NCBI GenBank assembly: GCA_033060915.1
Contig: CM065392.1
Span: 17,948,501 to 18,012,500, forward strand
Origin: Euryodendron excelsum
Taxonomy: Eukaryota > Streptophyta > Magnoliopsida > Ericales > Pentaphylacaceae
Reading direction: 5' to 3'
DNA length: 64,000 nt
Shown here: positions 1-11,329 of the stretch, one piece after another
How positions within the stretch are numbered: position 1 is the stretch's first letter
Layout of the letters: the number at the start of each line of letters is the position of its first letter
Made by a program: the position numbers and the translations under genes
The notes under the pieces: model-generated
Seen by the model: the letters and a program-made list of their open reading frames with translations, nothing else
What the model was told of the DNA's origin: nothing
Databases searched by the model: none

Positions 1-466
1 TTCAAACTAGTCAAGAAGGACGTTCCGAAAGAATGGAATGAAGACTACCAGACTGTTTTTGAGAAAATCAAAGGATACCTTCAGAAACCTCCAATCTTGG
101 TGCCACCTACTCCATGGAAACTGCTTCTGATGTACCTAACCATTCGGGACACCTCCATAGAGTGTATCTTGGGGCAACATAATAAAAACTGGAAAGAAGG
201 AGCAAGCTATCTACTATCTTAGTAAGAAAATTTTGCCATATGAAGTGAAGAACTCAGCTCTGGAAAAGACATATTGTGCCTTGGTTTGGGCGGCCCACTG
301 GCTGCGGCACTACATGCTCTACCATACAACATTTCTCATTTCTGAAATAGATCTGATCAAATACATCTTTGAGAAACCAACCCTATCTAGTAGGATTGCC
401 CAATAGCATATGATCTTATTAGAATTTGACATCAGCTTCACTACTCATAGGGCGGTCAAGGGGTAG
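1..466 (+). pseudogene. Ty3/gypsy pol: end of reverse transcriptase and RNase H domain (broken)
   Basis: Frame 1 begins with the thumb/connection region of a gypsy reverse transcriptase (residues like FEKIKGYLQKPPILVPP). It then enters the RNase H domain, with a recognisable LSKK motif near 220 and a WAAHWLRHYML segment near 290. A frameshift lies around 205-215, because the conserved YYLSKK stretch is readable only in another frame. In-frame stops follow at about 403 and 463. The second stop falls where the family normally has glutamine (KGQ to KG-stop), consistent with a C-to-T change. This part once copied the RNA genome and degraded the RNA strand of hybrids. It is not functional here. 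Confidence 0.8.
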
Positions 467-1000
467 GTGATAGTTGATTATCTCGCTAAGAATCCCATAG
501 AAGACTACCAGCCAATGGAGACTCATTTCCCTGACGGGGACATACTATATGCTGAAACTGAAACCAGGAAGACGAAAGAGCAGGGTTGGAAGATGTACTT
601 CGATGGGGCCTCAAACAAAAAGGGAGCTGGAATTGGGGTAGTATCAAAAATAGGTAGTTACTACACCATCGTAGTCAAGTTAAAATTGGACCTCTGCACC
701 AATAACATCGCTGAATATAAGGCTTGCATACTGGGCTTAAGATTAGCCATAGAGATGAAAGTTGATGAGCTAGTCGCATTTGGGGACTCAAACCTGGTCA
801 TTTAGCAGTCTAAGGAGGTGCACCAAACCAGAGATGTCAATCTCTCCCCATACCACCAGCAGATCAAAGACATGTGCCAAGTGTTCCGAAACATAGACTT
901 ATGCCACATTCCTCACATAAAGAATAGCTTCGCTAATGCCTTGGCCACCCTAGCTACAGCCATCAAGGTAGACAATGGAACAGAGATCCCGCCGCTCTAG
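467..1000 (+). pseudogene. Ty3/gypsy pol: second (plant Tat-type) RNase H domain, inactivated
   Basis: Two consecutive reading blocks (467-805 and 818-1000), separated by a stop at about 805, form an RNase H fold. The motif MYFDGAS carries the first catalytic Asp, NNIAEYKA the Glu and FGDSNLV the second Asp. The final block FANALATLAT has Asn where the family has Asp (normally ADALATLA), a single G-to-A change that removes a catalytic residue. A conserved HIP segment precedes it. The domain lies between the first RNase H and the integrase, as in Tat/Ogre elements. A stop after residue PPL at about 998 ends the readable block. Confidence 0.82.
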
Positions 1001-2307
1001 ATCTTCATCAGAGATACCCCCTCTTATTGCCTTCATGCTAGTATTGAGCCATACAGTCGACCGTGGTTTTATGACATTATGAAGTACATACAGCTAAAAG
1101 AGTTTCCCAGCCAAGCTTCTCACAACGATTGGAAAACCATCTGTAGATGGGCCAAGCAATACTTTATAGCAAGGAATGAGCTCTTTAAAAGGTCCTTGTT
1201 TAGCCCACTGAAATGTGCAGACACTACGAAGTTTAGGAAAATCATGGAAGAGGTACATGTAGGAACTTTTGGCCCCCACATGAATGGCCATACCCTTTCA
1301 AAGAAGATCATTAGGACCAGTTACTACTAGTCAATTATGGAATCAGATTGCATCTGATATGTTCTACGATGCCATAAATGTCAAATACATGGGGATATGA
1401 TCAGAGCCCCACCAACTAAGCGTCAGTCTATGTCAGTAACATGGCCTTTCTCTATGTAAGGGATAGACACGGTAGGCCCCGTCACTCCTAAGGCTCCCAA
1501 TGGCCACCAGTTCATCCTAGTTGCTATAGACAACTTCACCAAGTGGGTAGAGGCGGCCTCGTATGCCCAAGTTACGAAGAGGGTATTCGACAAGTTCATT
1601 AAGAATCACATTATTTGCCGGTTTGGAACCTTAGAGTCTCTCATATCAGATAATGCCTCCAATCTGAATAATGAGATGATGTCTCGGCTCTGCTCCCAGT
1701 TTCATATCACTCACCGAAATTTTATTGCCTATTGTCTGCAAATGAATAGTGCAATAAAAGTGGCTAATAAGACTATCAAAAGGATCTTCCGAAAAATGAT
1801 TGACAACCACCGGGACTGGCAACAGAAGCTCCCCTTTGTATTGATGGCTTACCGAGCAATCATGAGAGTATCAACCGGAGGAACCCCATATGAGCTGGTT
1901 TATGGGACAGAAGCTTTCTCCCAGTTGAAGTGGAAATCACATCCCTGAGGATCATAATGGAAACAAAGCTAGAAGAAACAGAGTGGGTTCAGGATCGCTT
2001 TGATCACATCTGCTTACTAGATGAAAAACGGTTGGCAGCTATCAATTATACCCAGTACTACAAAAAGTGGATGATCCAAACCTTCCACAAATAGGTTCAA
2101 CCATGATCCTGTCAACCAGGGGATCATGTATTAAAGAAAATTCTCCCAAACCAGAAGGAAGCTCGGGGAAAGTTCGCCCCCAACTACGAAGGGTCATTCA
2201 TAGTAAAGAAGCTGTTAATCAGAGGAGCCCTCATTCTGGAAGAAATGAATGGTCAGGAATTCCCAAGCCCGCTAAACTTTGATGCAATCAAGCGTTATTT
2301 CATGTAG
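1001..2307 (+). pseudogene. Ty3/gypsy pol: integrase, with zinc-binding, DDE core and C-terminal domains (broken)
   Basis: The linker and HHCC zinc domain are readable from about 1060 (PWFYDI, then EVHVGTFGPHMNGH and a later CHKCQ motif near 1370). The catalytic core follows: the first Asp in GIDTVGP near 1466, the second in SDNASN near 1650. The third position reads SAIKVANK near 1758 where the family has Glu in that block, so the catalytic Glu is Lys. The C-terminal part continues in shifted frames through METKLEE, LLDEKRLAAIN, APNYEG and ends at AIKRYFM followed by TAG at 2305-2307. Several stops and frameshifts interrupt it. The enzyme would have inserted the cDNA into the host genome. 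Confidence 0.85.
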
Positions 2308-3775
2308 CAAAGGCGACCTCCGCAAGTAATGAAGAAAGTATCTTTCACAGCTCTTATCATCTTCTTTTACCTTTTAAGGCGGAGTCTGAATTTACATAAT
2401 GGAAGTTCTACAGACTAAGTAGTGCAATCCAAAATGAAGAGAGGCCATCATCTTCTCCCCATACAGTTCAAAAAAAATGAAAAAAAAAACCATTGCAAAA
2501 CCCATTTGAGCCATTCCATTTTCATTCAAAAAGTATCCACTCGGCCTTTAAACCGCTACCCTCATTGAAAAAAAAAATGCTAGTTATCCCTCTAAAAAAA
2601 CAAAAGAGCCAAGGCAAAAAGGGTGGCCAGCTATTGCAAGCAAAAGTATAGAAATTTTCCTCCTAAAGAGTCCAAGACAGAAAATCAAGAAAGCAGTCTT
2701 AGGCTTAAAACCCAAAGTAGAACGATAGGTTGGAACCTCTACCCTTTTCCTTCCAAAAAACCCATGAAACCAAACCCCCAATACAACCCTGATAAAGCCC
2801 TCTTTGACTGGAATAGACTGCTTAGTTCGAAAGAACTCCTCGCGGGAACGGAGGATGATGCCTAAAAAGGGTGAAGGAGATGGTAGGAACATGTCTTATG
2901 CCTTCTGAACTCCTGTTTCTCAACAAAAAAAAAAAAAAGTCATAACCCCGAGGACATGATGAAAACTCAAAAGGGCGTCATAGGTAAAAAAGTAGGGGCA
3001 TAGCAAGATACAAAGTTGCCAACTAGGTGAAAACCCGCAAAGGGCGCCTTAACGCAATAATGGCAGAACTGGTGCTGGTGAAAACCCATAAGGGCACTAC
3101 TAGCAAAATGAGCCCAAAAAAAAAAAAACTCCTCCAACTTTGAATCTTAGTTTTTAGCAAAAATATAGCTAAGTGTTGATAAACAAAGTCAGATAAAGAA
3201 GTCAGGGGATCATGGAAAGGCATTTTCGAGATCAGCCAAGCATAGCAAAGGAAGAAGAGAAACCTTATAAAGAACATTCTAAACAAGACCTGTCAAGTCA
3301 TCATCAAAAATAGTGAATCATCATGCTGTACTAACTCTGTAGGGAAAAGCTTAATCAAAAGCCAAGACGACTACGAATGGTGTAAATCATTTGTTGAAAG
3401 TTACAAAACAAACTAAAGAAACTGCTCTCTCAAACTTGCAGGAACTCAGGGATGCAATCCTGGATGGATAGCGGGAAGCGAGAACGACATGAAAAGGCAA
3501 GATCCATCCATCATTAGCTACTCCAACATGTGATGGCTCCTTAGTAGACAGAAGGACATTTGTATGAGCCACATGCTACTACTTCCTCCCACAAGAACCA
3601 AGCTGGGCCCCGCTTCGGCCTTTTGTCCGCCAAAAATAGTTTTAAATGGCCTCCTATCTCCATTTTCAAGCTTCAACCTCTAGTTTTCAAAAATTTCAAA
3701 CCTCTAGTCCCTCTGACCACCTCGCGACCTTTATTGGGTACTTACTTTTTCATTTTATACCTTCGCCAGGTAAAG
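2308..3775 (+). other. 3' noncoding region of the gypsy element, with a degenerate internal repeat
   Basis: No coding sequence is recognisable between the integrase stop and the polypurine tract; short open frames here are not protein-like. The region is rich in A-runs. A motif of the form GTGAAAACCC..AAGGGC occurs three times, at about 2957-2978, 3026-3048 and 3077-3098. Long 3' untranslated regions are usual in Tat/Ogre elements. This region belongs to the retrotransposon and not to a host gene. Confidence 0.65.
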
Positions 3776-3790
3776 ACGAAAAAAGAAGGG
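3776..3790 (+). other. Polypurine tract (plus-strand primer) of the gypsy element
   Basis: A purine-rich run (GAAAAAAGAAGGG) ends four bases before the TG that opens the LTR at 3795. In LTR retrotransposons this tract primes plus-strand DNA synthesis. Its position just before the LTR supports the orientation and the LTR start. Confidence 0.65.
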
Positions 3791-3794
3791 CAGC

Positions 3795-4348
3795 TGTTAA
3801 CACCCTATTTTAGCCACTAGGCGATCTCCGGCCCGACCGGAAGCACCTCCAAACCAACAAAAGCATACTCAAATCCAAACCAACTTTCCAGATTCAATCC
3901 AATCTGTCAACCGCTTCACGGGCCCGCTAGGCCCACAAGAGGCAAAATGACCAAAATACCCCAGTTGCGTTAATCAGTTCAATCCAAGTGGCACGTCTTC
4001 TATAAGACGAAAAGTCCATTCAAATCCAAAGTCAAATCCCTTTGTCCCATCATCGAGAAAGTTGATCCCTCATTGACGGTAAGACCATTCAATCTAGTAT
4101 GGCATGATCATCGAGAAGGTTTATTCCCCCTTTCACACTCATCTCTAGAAAGTACCTAAGTCCCAAAGATGGAAGAGCGGATTATTTCTAGTGCCTGCTA
4201 GCCCGCCAATCTAAAATGTTCGCTAATCCGGCATGTTCTTTGAAAAACCACAAACCCCTCAAGAACAAAAGACTGTCCAAGGCCAGCACATTCTTTGAAA
4301 TAGAACAAATGCCTCAAGAACAAAAGACCATCTTAGTCCCTCAAGAAC
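3795..4348 (+). mobile_element. 3' LTR of the gypsy element, first segment (LTR D, part 1)
   Basis: The LTR begins TGTTAACACCCTATTTTAGC and matches the start of the complete plus-strand LTR at 26357 (shared segments CTCCGGCCCGACC, GCGGGCCC, GAGGCAAAATG, TAGCCCGCCAA). It stops at the AAGAG target site of an oppositely oriented solo LTR and continues at 8962. Compared with the copy at 26357, about 1.5 kb between the two segments is missing, including the TATA region and the 157 bp modules. That loss is an inference from comparing copies by eye. Confidence 0.75.
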
Positions 4349-4353
4349 AAGAG
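4349..4353. repeat. Left target-site duplication AAGAG of solo LTR A
   Basis: AAGAG lies immediately outside the left end of the 4354-8961 LTR and is repeated exactly at 8962-8966. Five-base duplications are produced by LTR-retrotransposon integrase. Confidence 0.85.
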
Positions 4354-7300
4354 TATCGCGCCCAGATTTTTTGCACTCGAGGAATACACACACAAGCGAA
4401 AAAAATACTGTACTCTCTCGTTAGAACTCATCCTTCCAGAAGAATGAGTGCGACTAGGTTTGAATAGAAAATTAGTTTGAATAAATGGTTTTTAGAAAAC
4501 AATTGGAGTTGCCCCCTAACTTAATTAAGGTGAGTTAGGTCACCTAAAAACTAAGCACAATCCGGAGACTACACCTAGGGTTTTTGAAAACGATTTTGAA
4601 AATACTTCCACAAGAGAAGGTTTTTAAGAAAACAGGTTGTTTGGCAACCTTTGGAAAGCATTTAAGCCCTTTTAGAAAAATAACTCCATTTGGCCTTTCG
4701 AAAATAATGATCCTAGGTTCGGAGGTTGGTTACGTGTAGAGTAGGGAACACGCACTAAGCCATCACCCTACCCCGCCCTTACGGTACCTACATGTCTATT
4801 CACCCCAGATTCACCTATAAGAGTCTTCAACTAACAAATGTCCAATCCCATCCACTTTAGAAAGAGAATATTTAAAAAGACGTGATGCATAATATGTAAG
4901 TGCAAGAAAAGAGAGTTAGAAATTAGATTTCGAAATAGATTTGAAAAAGAAATTGATTTGATTTAAAAAGAACTTTAAAAAGATAGATTTGAAATTGGAA
5001 AGTTTTAGAAATTGAAAATAGAGATTTGAAAATAGATTTTTGGAATTGGAAGTTTGAAACAGATCATAGAATTAGAAACTTGAAAAAGGTTGTGACCGCA
5101 CCCATAGGGGTTGTCTACGTATCCTTTTTGAGAAATCAGGTCAGTCGTAGTTTACACCAGAGTCCGATTGAAAATAGAAGATTTTGATTAGAAAGAGAAA
5201 TTGAGTTGGAATTCGAATTGGAAGATTAAGAAATCAGGATTGAACTAAGACCTAGAATTGAACTTGAAAATGGATTTGACCCTTGGAAGAGAACTTGAAC
5301 TAGATTTGGAAAGATAGAGTTTTTAGGAAACCTAGACATATGAAAGATTTGACTCAAGTGTTGAACTTGGAAGATTAGGGAAAGATTAGATTTTAGGAAA
5401 GATTCGAATTAGGAAAGTGTCATTTTAGGAAGGTTTCATTTTAGGAAAGTTTTGAAATAGGAAAGGTTTCGAATTAGGAAAGTTTCGAATTAGGAAAGTT
5501 TGAAAGTTTCAAATTTGGAATGTTTTGAAATAGGAAAGTTTTGAAAGTAAGAAAGTTTTGAGTTTAGAAAGTTTTAGATTTAGAAAGATTTGAAGTTTAG
5601 GGAAGTTTAGAATTTTATAAGGATTCAAAACTTGAGTTTTAGAAATTCTTGAAATTAGGAAATGTTTGAGTTTAAAAAAGATTTGGAAGCTTAGATTTGG
5701 AAAGTTAAACTTTGGAAAGGTTTGGAATTAGAAAAGGGTTGGATTGGGAAGGATTTGGAAGTTTAAAGTTTAAGAAAAGATTTAAAAGTTCAAGTCTTGG
5801 AAATGTAAGATTTATGAAAGCATGAAATTAGAAAGGAGTGGATTTAGGAAAGATTTGGAGTTGGAAGGATTGAGATTCGTATTTCCTAAAACAAGAGATT
5901 AGATTTTGTTTCTAAAAAGAGATGTTTTGATTTTGTTTCCAAAAACGGAGGATAGGATCTAGTTTCCTAAACGGGAGAGATTGGATTTCGTTTACTAAAG
6001 GGAAGATTGGATTTGGAATGGATTTGAAAAGGAAAGTTTTAGAAACCCTAGATTTAGAAGACTATAGTTTTGATGTAGAAAATAGGTTTTGGAAACTTAT
6101 GATTTTGATGTAAAAATGGCAATTTTGGAAACCTAGGTTTTAAGGCAACATTGAAAATCATGTTTTTGAGAAAGGAAATTAGGGTTTCCTAATTGTGGGT
6201 TCTAGGGTTTGACTTGGGTACCAAGAAAAGGAATTTTTGAAAGTGAGTTTTTAGAAAGGGAGATTTCTGGAAGGAAATCCTAGAGAGGAGTTTTTAGAAA
6301 GTAAACTTGAGAGGAGTTTTAGAAAGAAGACTTTGGAAGAAGCTTTTAGGAAAGAGATTTAAGGGGCATTTTTAGAAAAGGAATTTTGAAGAGAGCTTTT
6401 TTGGAAAGGAGTTTGAAAAAGAGTTTTGGAAAAATAGATTTTTGAAGGGAATTTTGAAAACAATTTTAGAAAGGAATTTAAAGAGAGTTTATGGAAAAGC
6501 ATGTTGGAAAAGAGATTTTTAGGAGGAGATTTTTGAGAAGAGATTTTTGAGAAGAGATTTTTTAGAAAGTATATAAAATATCTCACTTTCTTAAAGATTC
6601 TAACCATAAGAAGGTTAGAATCACTTTAAGATAGTGGTTTTGAAAACAACAATGTTTTGAAAATATGAACCATATTGGTCACTTTAAATGTAACACTTTC
6701 CCAACGCAACTCTAACCATGAAAACGCTAGAATCACCCTAGGATTGTGATTTTGAAAACAAGTTTTGAAAAATAAGCTTTTGATGCAAGCTTTTGAAAAC
6801 GAGTTTGAACACGAATTTTGGAAGAATGCAATATCATGATATGCACAATGCAAATTAGGGTCGTAAACATACAAGGTTAAGGATTCACCACGTAATCAAG
6901 GGGGCCGAACCCACGTAGTCTCCGGTTAGACTAAAAGAAGGCCCCCGACACGGTGACCCTCCAATTGCCTAATCCTACACATGGATCGGGAAATCCCTTG
7001 TTTCAAGCATACAAGAAAGCAGGGGAAGAAGATGGGGAATTAAAATAGAAGAAAATCCAAGTGGGTTAGGAGAGAGCTGAGAAGGGGAAGATGCGTAAAC
7101 TTAAAGAGAAAACCTACCTTGTGTCTTGTTTATTTTGCTTTGCTTTGTGCGCTTTGCTTTTCTTGCTTTACTTTAGTCTTCGCTTCAGTCTTCAAGAACT
7201 TATCTTCGATCTTCGGGAGCTTCTGGTTGCAACACTTTAAGTCTTCAATGGAGGTTTTGGAGGCTAGTGTATGAATGTATATGAATGTGTATGAGTGTAT

Positions 7301-7445
7301 AGAAGGCTAGGGTTTGTGTATGGAGGCTAGGGTTTAGAGAATCTAGGGGAGACTAGAGTTTTGGGAGGCTACGAGCTCTATGTATCAAAAAGTAAGGTTT
7401 TTAAACTGATTTTGTGGACCTCTTTCACGCTGGAGGAGGCTCTGC

Positions 7446-7452
7446 ATTTATA
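7446..7452 (-). promoter_or_regulatory. LTR A TATA box (TATAAAT, minus strand)
   Basis: The plus strand reads ATTTATA, giving TATAAAT on the coding strand of the LTR. It falls in the same position relative to the 157 bp modules and the CTCC-rich leader as the TATA boxes of the LTRs at 17779 and 27980. It probably marks the U3/R boundary region. Confidence 0.6.
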
Positions 7453-7739
7453 GAGAGAGGAATGAACTGGCGCCTGTTGCAGTGGCGCCAAGCCAAAAAA
7501 CCTTCTGGCGCACTCCTAGTGGCGCCTGCCACTTAGGAAAGTTATAAGGTCGACAAGCAACGTATCTTCAGAAGATTTGGGCACCTGTACTAGTGACTAC
7601 CATGTAATTTTTAGCCTGGCTTCACTAGCAGTGGCTCCGGAAGGTCTAGGAAAGATTTAAGGGACCGGGAATGGCCTGGAAGGCTAAAAAAGGGCAAGAA
7701 CCCTCAAAATAGGGTCTTGGGGGATAATGGACTTGAAAA

Positions 7740-8300
7740 AGAATGACAAGATTTGTCAGAAGGGTTGACCGGGCCATTAGGGGCAAAACGGCCAATATGG
7801 CCAGAAAGCTACCAAGACAAACTTAGAATGTCCCAAAAGAAGACTTGACATTTGGAAACATTATTTAAAATGTTCCCAAAGACTACTGGTTTGATACCCA
7901 GAGCCGGTGTAGTCGGAAAAGGCGACCGGGCCACCAGGGGCAAAACGGTCATTTTGCACCAGGTTTGTCGGAACTAACTTGGAATGATCTAGAAAGATAA
8001 CGGAATCTCGAGACTACTATAAAAAGTATTCTCGGGAGATTATCGGTTTGATACCCAGAGCCGGTGTGGTTCTCGGGACGTTCGAATGCCTAGGGGCAAA
8101 ATGGTCATCTTGACTAATAAGTCTCAGAATTGGCCCGAAACTGACTAGAAAGCACCTAATCATGCCGGATTGTCTCTAAGACGATCTTGGAAGGGTAGAT
8201 TTACCATTCTAAGGGCTTAGGTACTTTCTCAAGAAACGTGCCGAAAATGGCCCTAGGGGCAGTTTGGTCATTTTTCACCGAAGTGGGCTAGCAGGCACCA
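7740..8300 (-). repeat. Tandem modules of about 157 bp in U3 of LTR A
   Basis: A core of GGGGCAAAA(C/T)GGTCA recurs at 7780, 7937, 8093 and (as GGGGCAGTTTGGTCA) 8256, spaced 157, 156 and 163 bases. Each unit also carries parts of a GTTTGATACCCAGAGCCGGT block. The array lies just upstream of the TATA box in the LTR's own orientation, the usual place for LTR enhancer repeats. Confidence 0.75.
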
Positions 8301-8961
8301 GTGTTGACCTGGGTTTTGAGTGTTTCCGCCACCCTGACGGCGGTTTCGTGATACAGGGGTTTGTTGGCAATTCCCTATATCGACCTGTTTGCTAGTATTT
8401 TCGTTACTCTAACGATTGTGATGTTTGCGAGTACTTCCGCTACTCTAACGATTCGCGATCATTCCAGAGACTGCCTGATCTCAGGAAGCTGCTAAAGGGA
8501 CTTAGCACCTAACGAATCAACTTTCTCAAAAGGCGTGCTGAAATGGACATTTCTACATTGGCGGGCTAGTAAGCACCAAAGGTGGACCGTTCTACCATCT
8601 CGAGGACTTGGGGTCTCGTCTCGGTCGACGGGTTTGAAGGGACTTACCATTCCGAAGAGTTCACTCGAAAACGTGCCAGACAGGATAGACTTACCTTCTC
8701 GAGGAATCAACTTTCTCGAGAGAGGGATTGAAATTGGACTAGAAAAGGAGACTTACCGTCTTCGGGAAGACTCGCCTACGAGATTGGACCGAACAACGCC
8801 TACAAGGGCATTTTGGTCATTTTGCCTTTATTTGGGCCTGGTGGGCCCACGAAGCGATGGATTGATGGGATTAGGACTAGAATTCTAGAATATGTTATTG
8901 ACTTGAACTCAAGTCGGGACGGACTAGAGACAGTCGAGCGGGCAAAAATGGGGTGCTTACA

Positions 8962-8966
8962 AAGAG
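8962..8966. repeat. Right target-site duplication AAGAG of solo LTR A
   Basis: Exact repeat of 4349-4353, directly after the final A of the LTR. Confidence 0.85.
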
Positions 8967-9853
8967 GACGTTAAGTCCATGTCGAGAGTGAACAAGAGGA
9001 GATTACCGATCGGGACTCTCTTCTTAGCCCTCACTTGCTTCACGACATGGCCTTAGGGCCCTCTTACAATATGGTGATACGTAACCTTGTATGATTCGTG
9101 TCATTACTATTGTCAAATTGCATTTGCATTCATATCATTCCTCTCCCCCTTAAAACCATTTTCTAAAATAATTTTCTTAAAACCACAATTCTAGGTGCAT
9201 CCTAGCCCTTTATCGTTAGGGTTTTCCTAGACAAGTGTGACATTTTAAATGGCTTCTGTTAGCCTAAATTTGCTCCTTTTCAAAAACTTGGTCTCGGAAT
9301 GATCCTAGTCTTTTCATGACTAAGGTTGTTTCGAGAAGTGTATGACATTCAAAAGGAACCGAAAGGTCTACATTTTTTGCTTCGTGCCTTTATTGCTTTT
9401 CAAAGCCAGAAGCCTAAAGCGATTCTAGCCTCTCAATGGCTAGAATGGCTTTAGGCAAAGTGTGATATTCATTTGGATGTCTAAAATCTAAGTTAGGATT
9501 TCGAGCCCTAAAACATGTTTTCAAAATACTCGACTTTGAACCATTTCCAAAACTCAAATCTGTTAAACCCTAGGAGTCCAATCCTAGGAAAATTTCGTTT
9601 TTGCCAACTTGGAAACTTTCCATTTTTAAGCCAAAATCCTACCATTTTCAAACCGTCAAAATACTCAATTTCCAAATCAATCAAAGTTTCCCTTTGCCAA
9701 ACTTTCCTTTTCAATCAAATCAAAACCTTCCATTTTAAATCGCACCTTTTTCAAATATTCCAAATTCAAACCTAATTTAACTACTTCCATTTTGGAAACA
9801 ATCCAAAATTGCCATTTTCAAAATCAAATCAAATCAAATCTTCTCATATCTCA

Positions 9854-9965
9854 ATCTTCCTAAAAAAGAAACATTTCGAAATCAAATCAAATCTTCCTGA
9901 AAAAGAAACATTTCGAAATCAAATCAAATCTTCCTGAAAAAGAAACATTTCAAAAATCAAATCTT
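9854..9965 (+). repeat. 37 bp tandem repeat inside LTR D
   Basis: The unit ATCTTCCT(G/A)AAAAAG...ATTTCGAAATCAAATCA starts at 9854, 9891 and 9928, an exact 37-base spacing, with nearly identical first three copies and a decayed fourth. Confidence 0.8.
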
Positions 9966-10439
9966 CCAGATAACGAAACATTTCCAAAACCCAATCTTTC
10001 CAAATAAACTCAAATCTTTTCAAATCAAATAAAATCTTTTCAAATCTCAATCTTCCTAAAAAGGAAATATTTCAAAATCAAATCAAATTTTCCTAAAAAG
10101 GAAACATTTTCAAGTCCAATTTTCCTGAAAAAGGAAACACTTTCAAACTCAAACCGTCCTTAAAAGGAAACTTTCTAAAAATGAAAACTTTCTAGAAATA
10201 GAACCCATTTCAAAATTCTAACTCTTTCGGACTCTTGTCCGAACTACGACTGACTTGATTCTCTTTAAGGAGGTACATAGGCAACCCTTCATGTGGTGTG
10301 GTCACAACCCTTTTCAAATTCCCAATTCCATAACCAATTTTCAAACTTAATTCCTTCTTTCAAACTTTTCTTCAAATTTTGTTTTCAGAATTTTTCTAAG
10401 TGAATAGCATTAAACATAGGTAACCAGTGAGTAAAAGGT

Positions 10440-11329
10440 TGTCACGCCCTAGTTTTTAATCAAGTCTTTTTGACTCAGAAAAAAAAAACACAGAACTTTG
10501 TCATTAGAACTCATCCCCTTAGAAGGTCGAGTGCGACTAGGTTTGATCTTGAAATTGATTTGATTAAGGGCTTTTTTTAGAAAAATAGGAGTCGCCACCT
10601 AACTTGATCAAGGTGGTTTAGGTCACCTAAATTTAAGTATAATTCGGAGATTACGCTTAGGGTTTTTAGAAAAAGGTTTTGGAAAACTTTCCCAAGAGAT
10701 AATTTTTAAGAAAATAAGTTGTTTGGCAACCTTTAAAAAGTTTTAAACCCTTTTTGAAAATAACTCCATTTTGATCTTTTGAAAACAGAAATCTATGGTC
10801 CGGGGGTTGGTTACGTGTAGGGAAGATATGCTAAGATCATCACCCTCCCCCGCCCTTTCAGTACCTACATGTCTAATCACCCTTAATTCACTCACTTGAA
10901 CAGTTGGTTTCTATTATCCACTAAATATGCACTTTAGAGTTTTGAAAATGGGTTTTGGTCATCACTTGTTGGGTGAATGATGCATGATGCAAGTTTTGAG
11001 AAAGGTATTTAAAAATATGGAAGTTTTGAGAAAATGTTAGATAGAAATTTTGAGTTGATAAAAACTTTTGAAAAGGGGATTTGGATTGAAATAAGGGTTA
11101 TAACCGCAACATTTCAGGTTGCCTACGTATCTCATTTGGCAAGAATCAAGTCATACATAGTTTGGGCAAGAGCCCGTTGGAAAATAGGCACACTGAGGCC
11201 ATTGAAAAGATTTGAAGACACTTTGTGGTCTTTGAAAAGGTTGAAAGACACTCTGTGGCCTTTGGAAAAGAGGACTTGAGAATTTTGATTTGAAATCAGA
11301 TGTTGCAGTGTTTTTGAAATAGAAACCAA
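10440..11329 (-). mobile_element. Partial LTR B (3' portion), same long-LTR family, minus strand
   Basis: The left edge TGTCACGCCCTAG is the inverted LTR 3' end, and the next ~890 bases follow LTR A closely: GTTAGAACTCATCC, GTCGCCACCTAAC, TAGGTCACCTAA, GGTTGGTTACGTGTAG, CCCCGCCC. Similarity fades near 11330, so the right boundary is approximate. With the primer-site remnant at its right and LTR C beyond, it is best read as the 3' LTR of a minus-strand element that lost most of its internal region. No 5 bp duplication links 10435-10439 with the other end at 18702. Confidence 0.65.

Larger units (their letters stand above)
1..4348 (+). mobile_element. Ty3/gypsy retrotransposon, Ogre/Tat-like: 3' half of internal region plus start of 3' LTR
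   Basis: The window starts inside pol of a plus-strand Ty3/gypsy element. Domain order is reverse transcriptase tail, RNase H, a second RNase H-like domain, then integrase, which is the gypsy order. The extra RNase H is a known hallmark of the plant Tat/Ogre group. After pol come about 1.5 kb of noncoding sequence, a polypurine tract and an LTR starting TG at 3795. The same LTR family recurs as 4.1-4.6 kb copies elsewhere in the window, and LTRs of that length fit Ogre-like elements. The 5' half lies left of the window. Stops and frame changes throughout show it is dead. The 3' LTR resumes at 8962 beyond a nested solo LTR. Confidence 0.85.
4354..8961 (-). mobile_element. Solo LTR A, Ogre/Tat-like family, 4608 bp, minus strand
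   Basis: Read on the minus strand it starts TGTAAGCACCCC at 8961 and ends GGGCGCGATA at 4354; the family end is GCGACA, so the terminal C-to-T is a mutation. It is flanked by a perfect 5 bp duplication and no internal retrotransposon sequence is present, so it is a solo LTR left by LTR-LTR recombination. It contains a TATA box near 7450 and, upstream of it, modules repeating every 156-163 bp. Most of 4900-6900 is low-complexity GAAA/TTTGGAAA-rich sequence with short degenerate repeats. Open frames inside are not recognisable genes. It lies inside LTR D of the same family but in opposite orientation. Confidence 0.88.
8962..10439 (+). mobile_element. 3' LTR of the gypsy element, second segment (LTR D, part 2)
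   Basis: This resumes the plus-strand LTR interrupted at 4348. It aligns by eye with roughly 28400-30210 of the complete LTR E, for example GTGATACGTAACCTTGTAT against GTGGTGAAACCTAACCTTGTAT. Later it is rich in CAAATC/TTTCC runs. It lacks the last ~440 bases of the LTR because a minus-strand LTR (B) begins at 10440. No genes are present; the 86-codon frame at 9515 is low-complexity LTR sequence. Confidence 0.7.

Noticed and set aside
1094..1311. Minus-strand frames over the integrase
   Set aside because: Shadows of the plus-strand integrase zinc-domain coding sequence.
8535..8888. 117-codon plus-strand frame in LTR A
   Set aside because: It is antisense to the LTR orientation in U3 and no recognisable protein family is visible.
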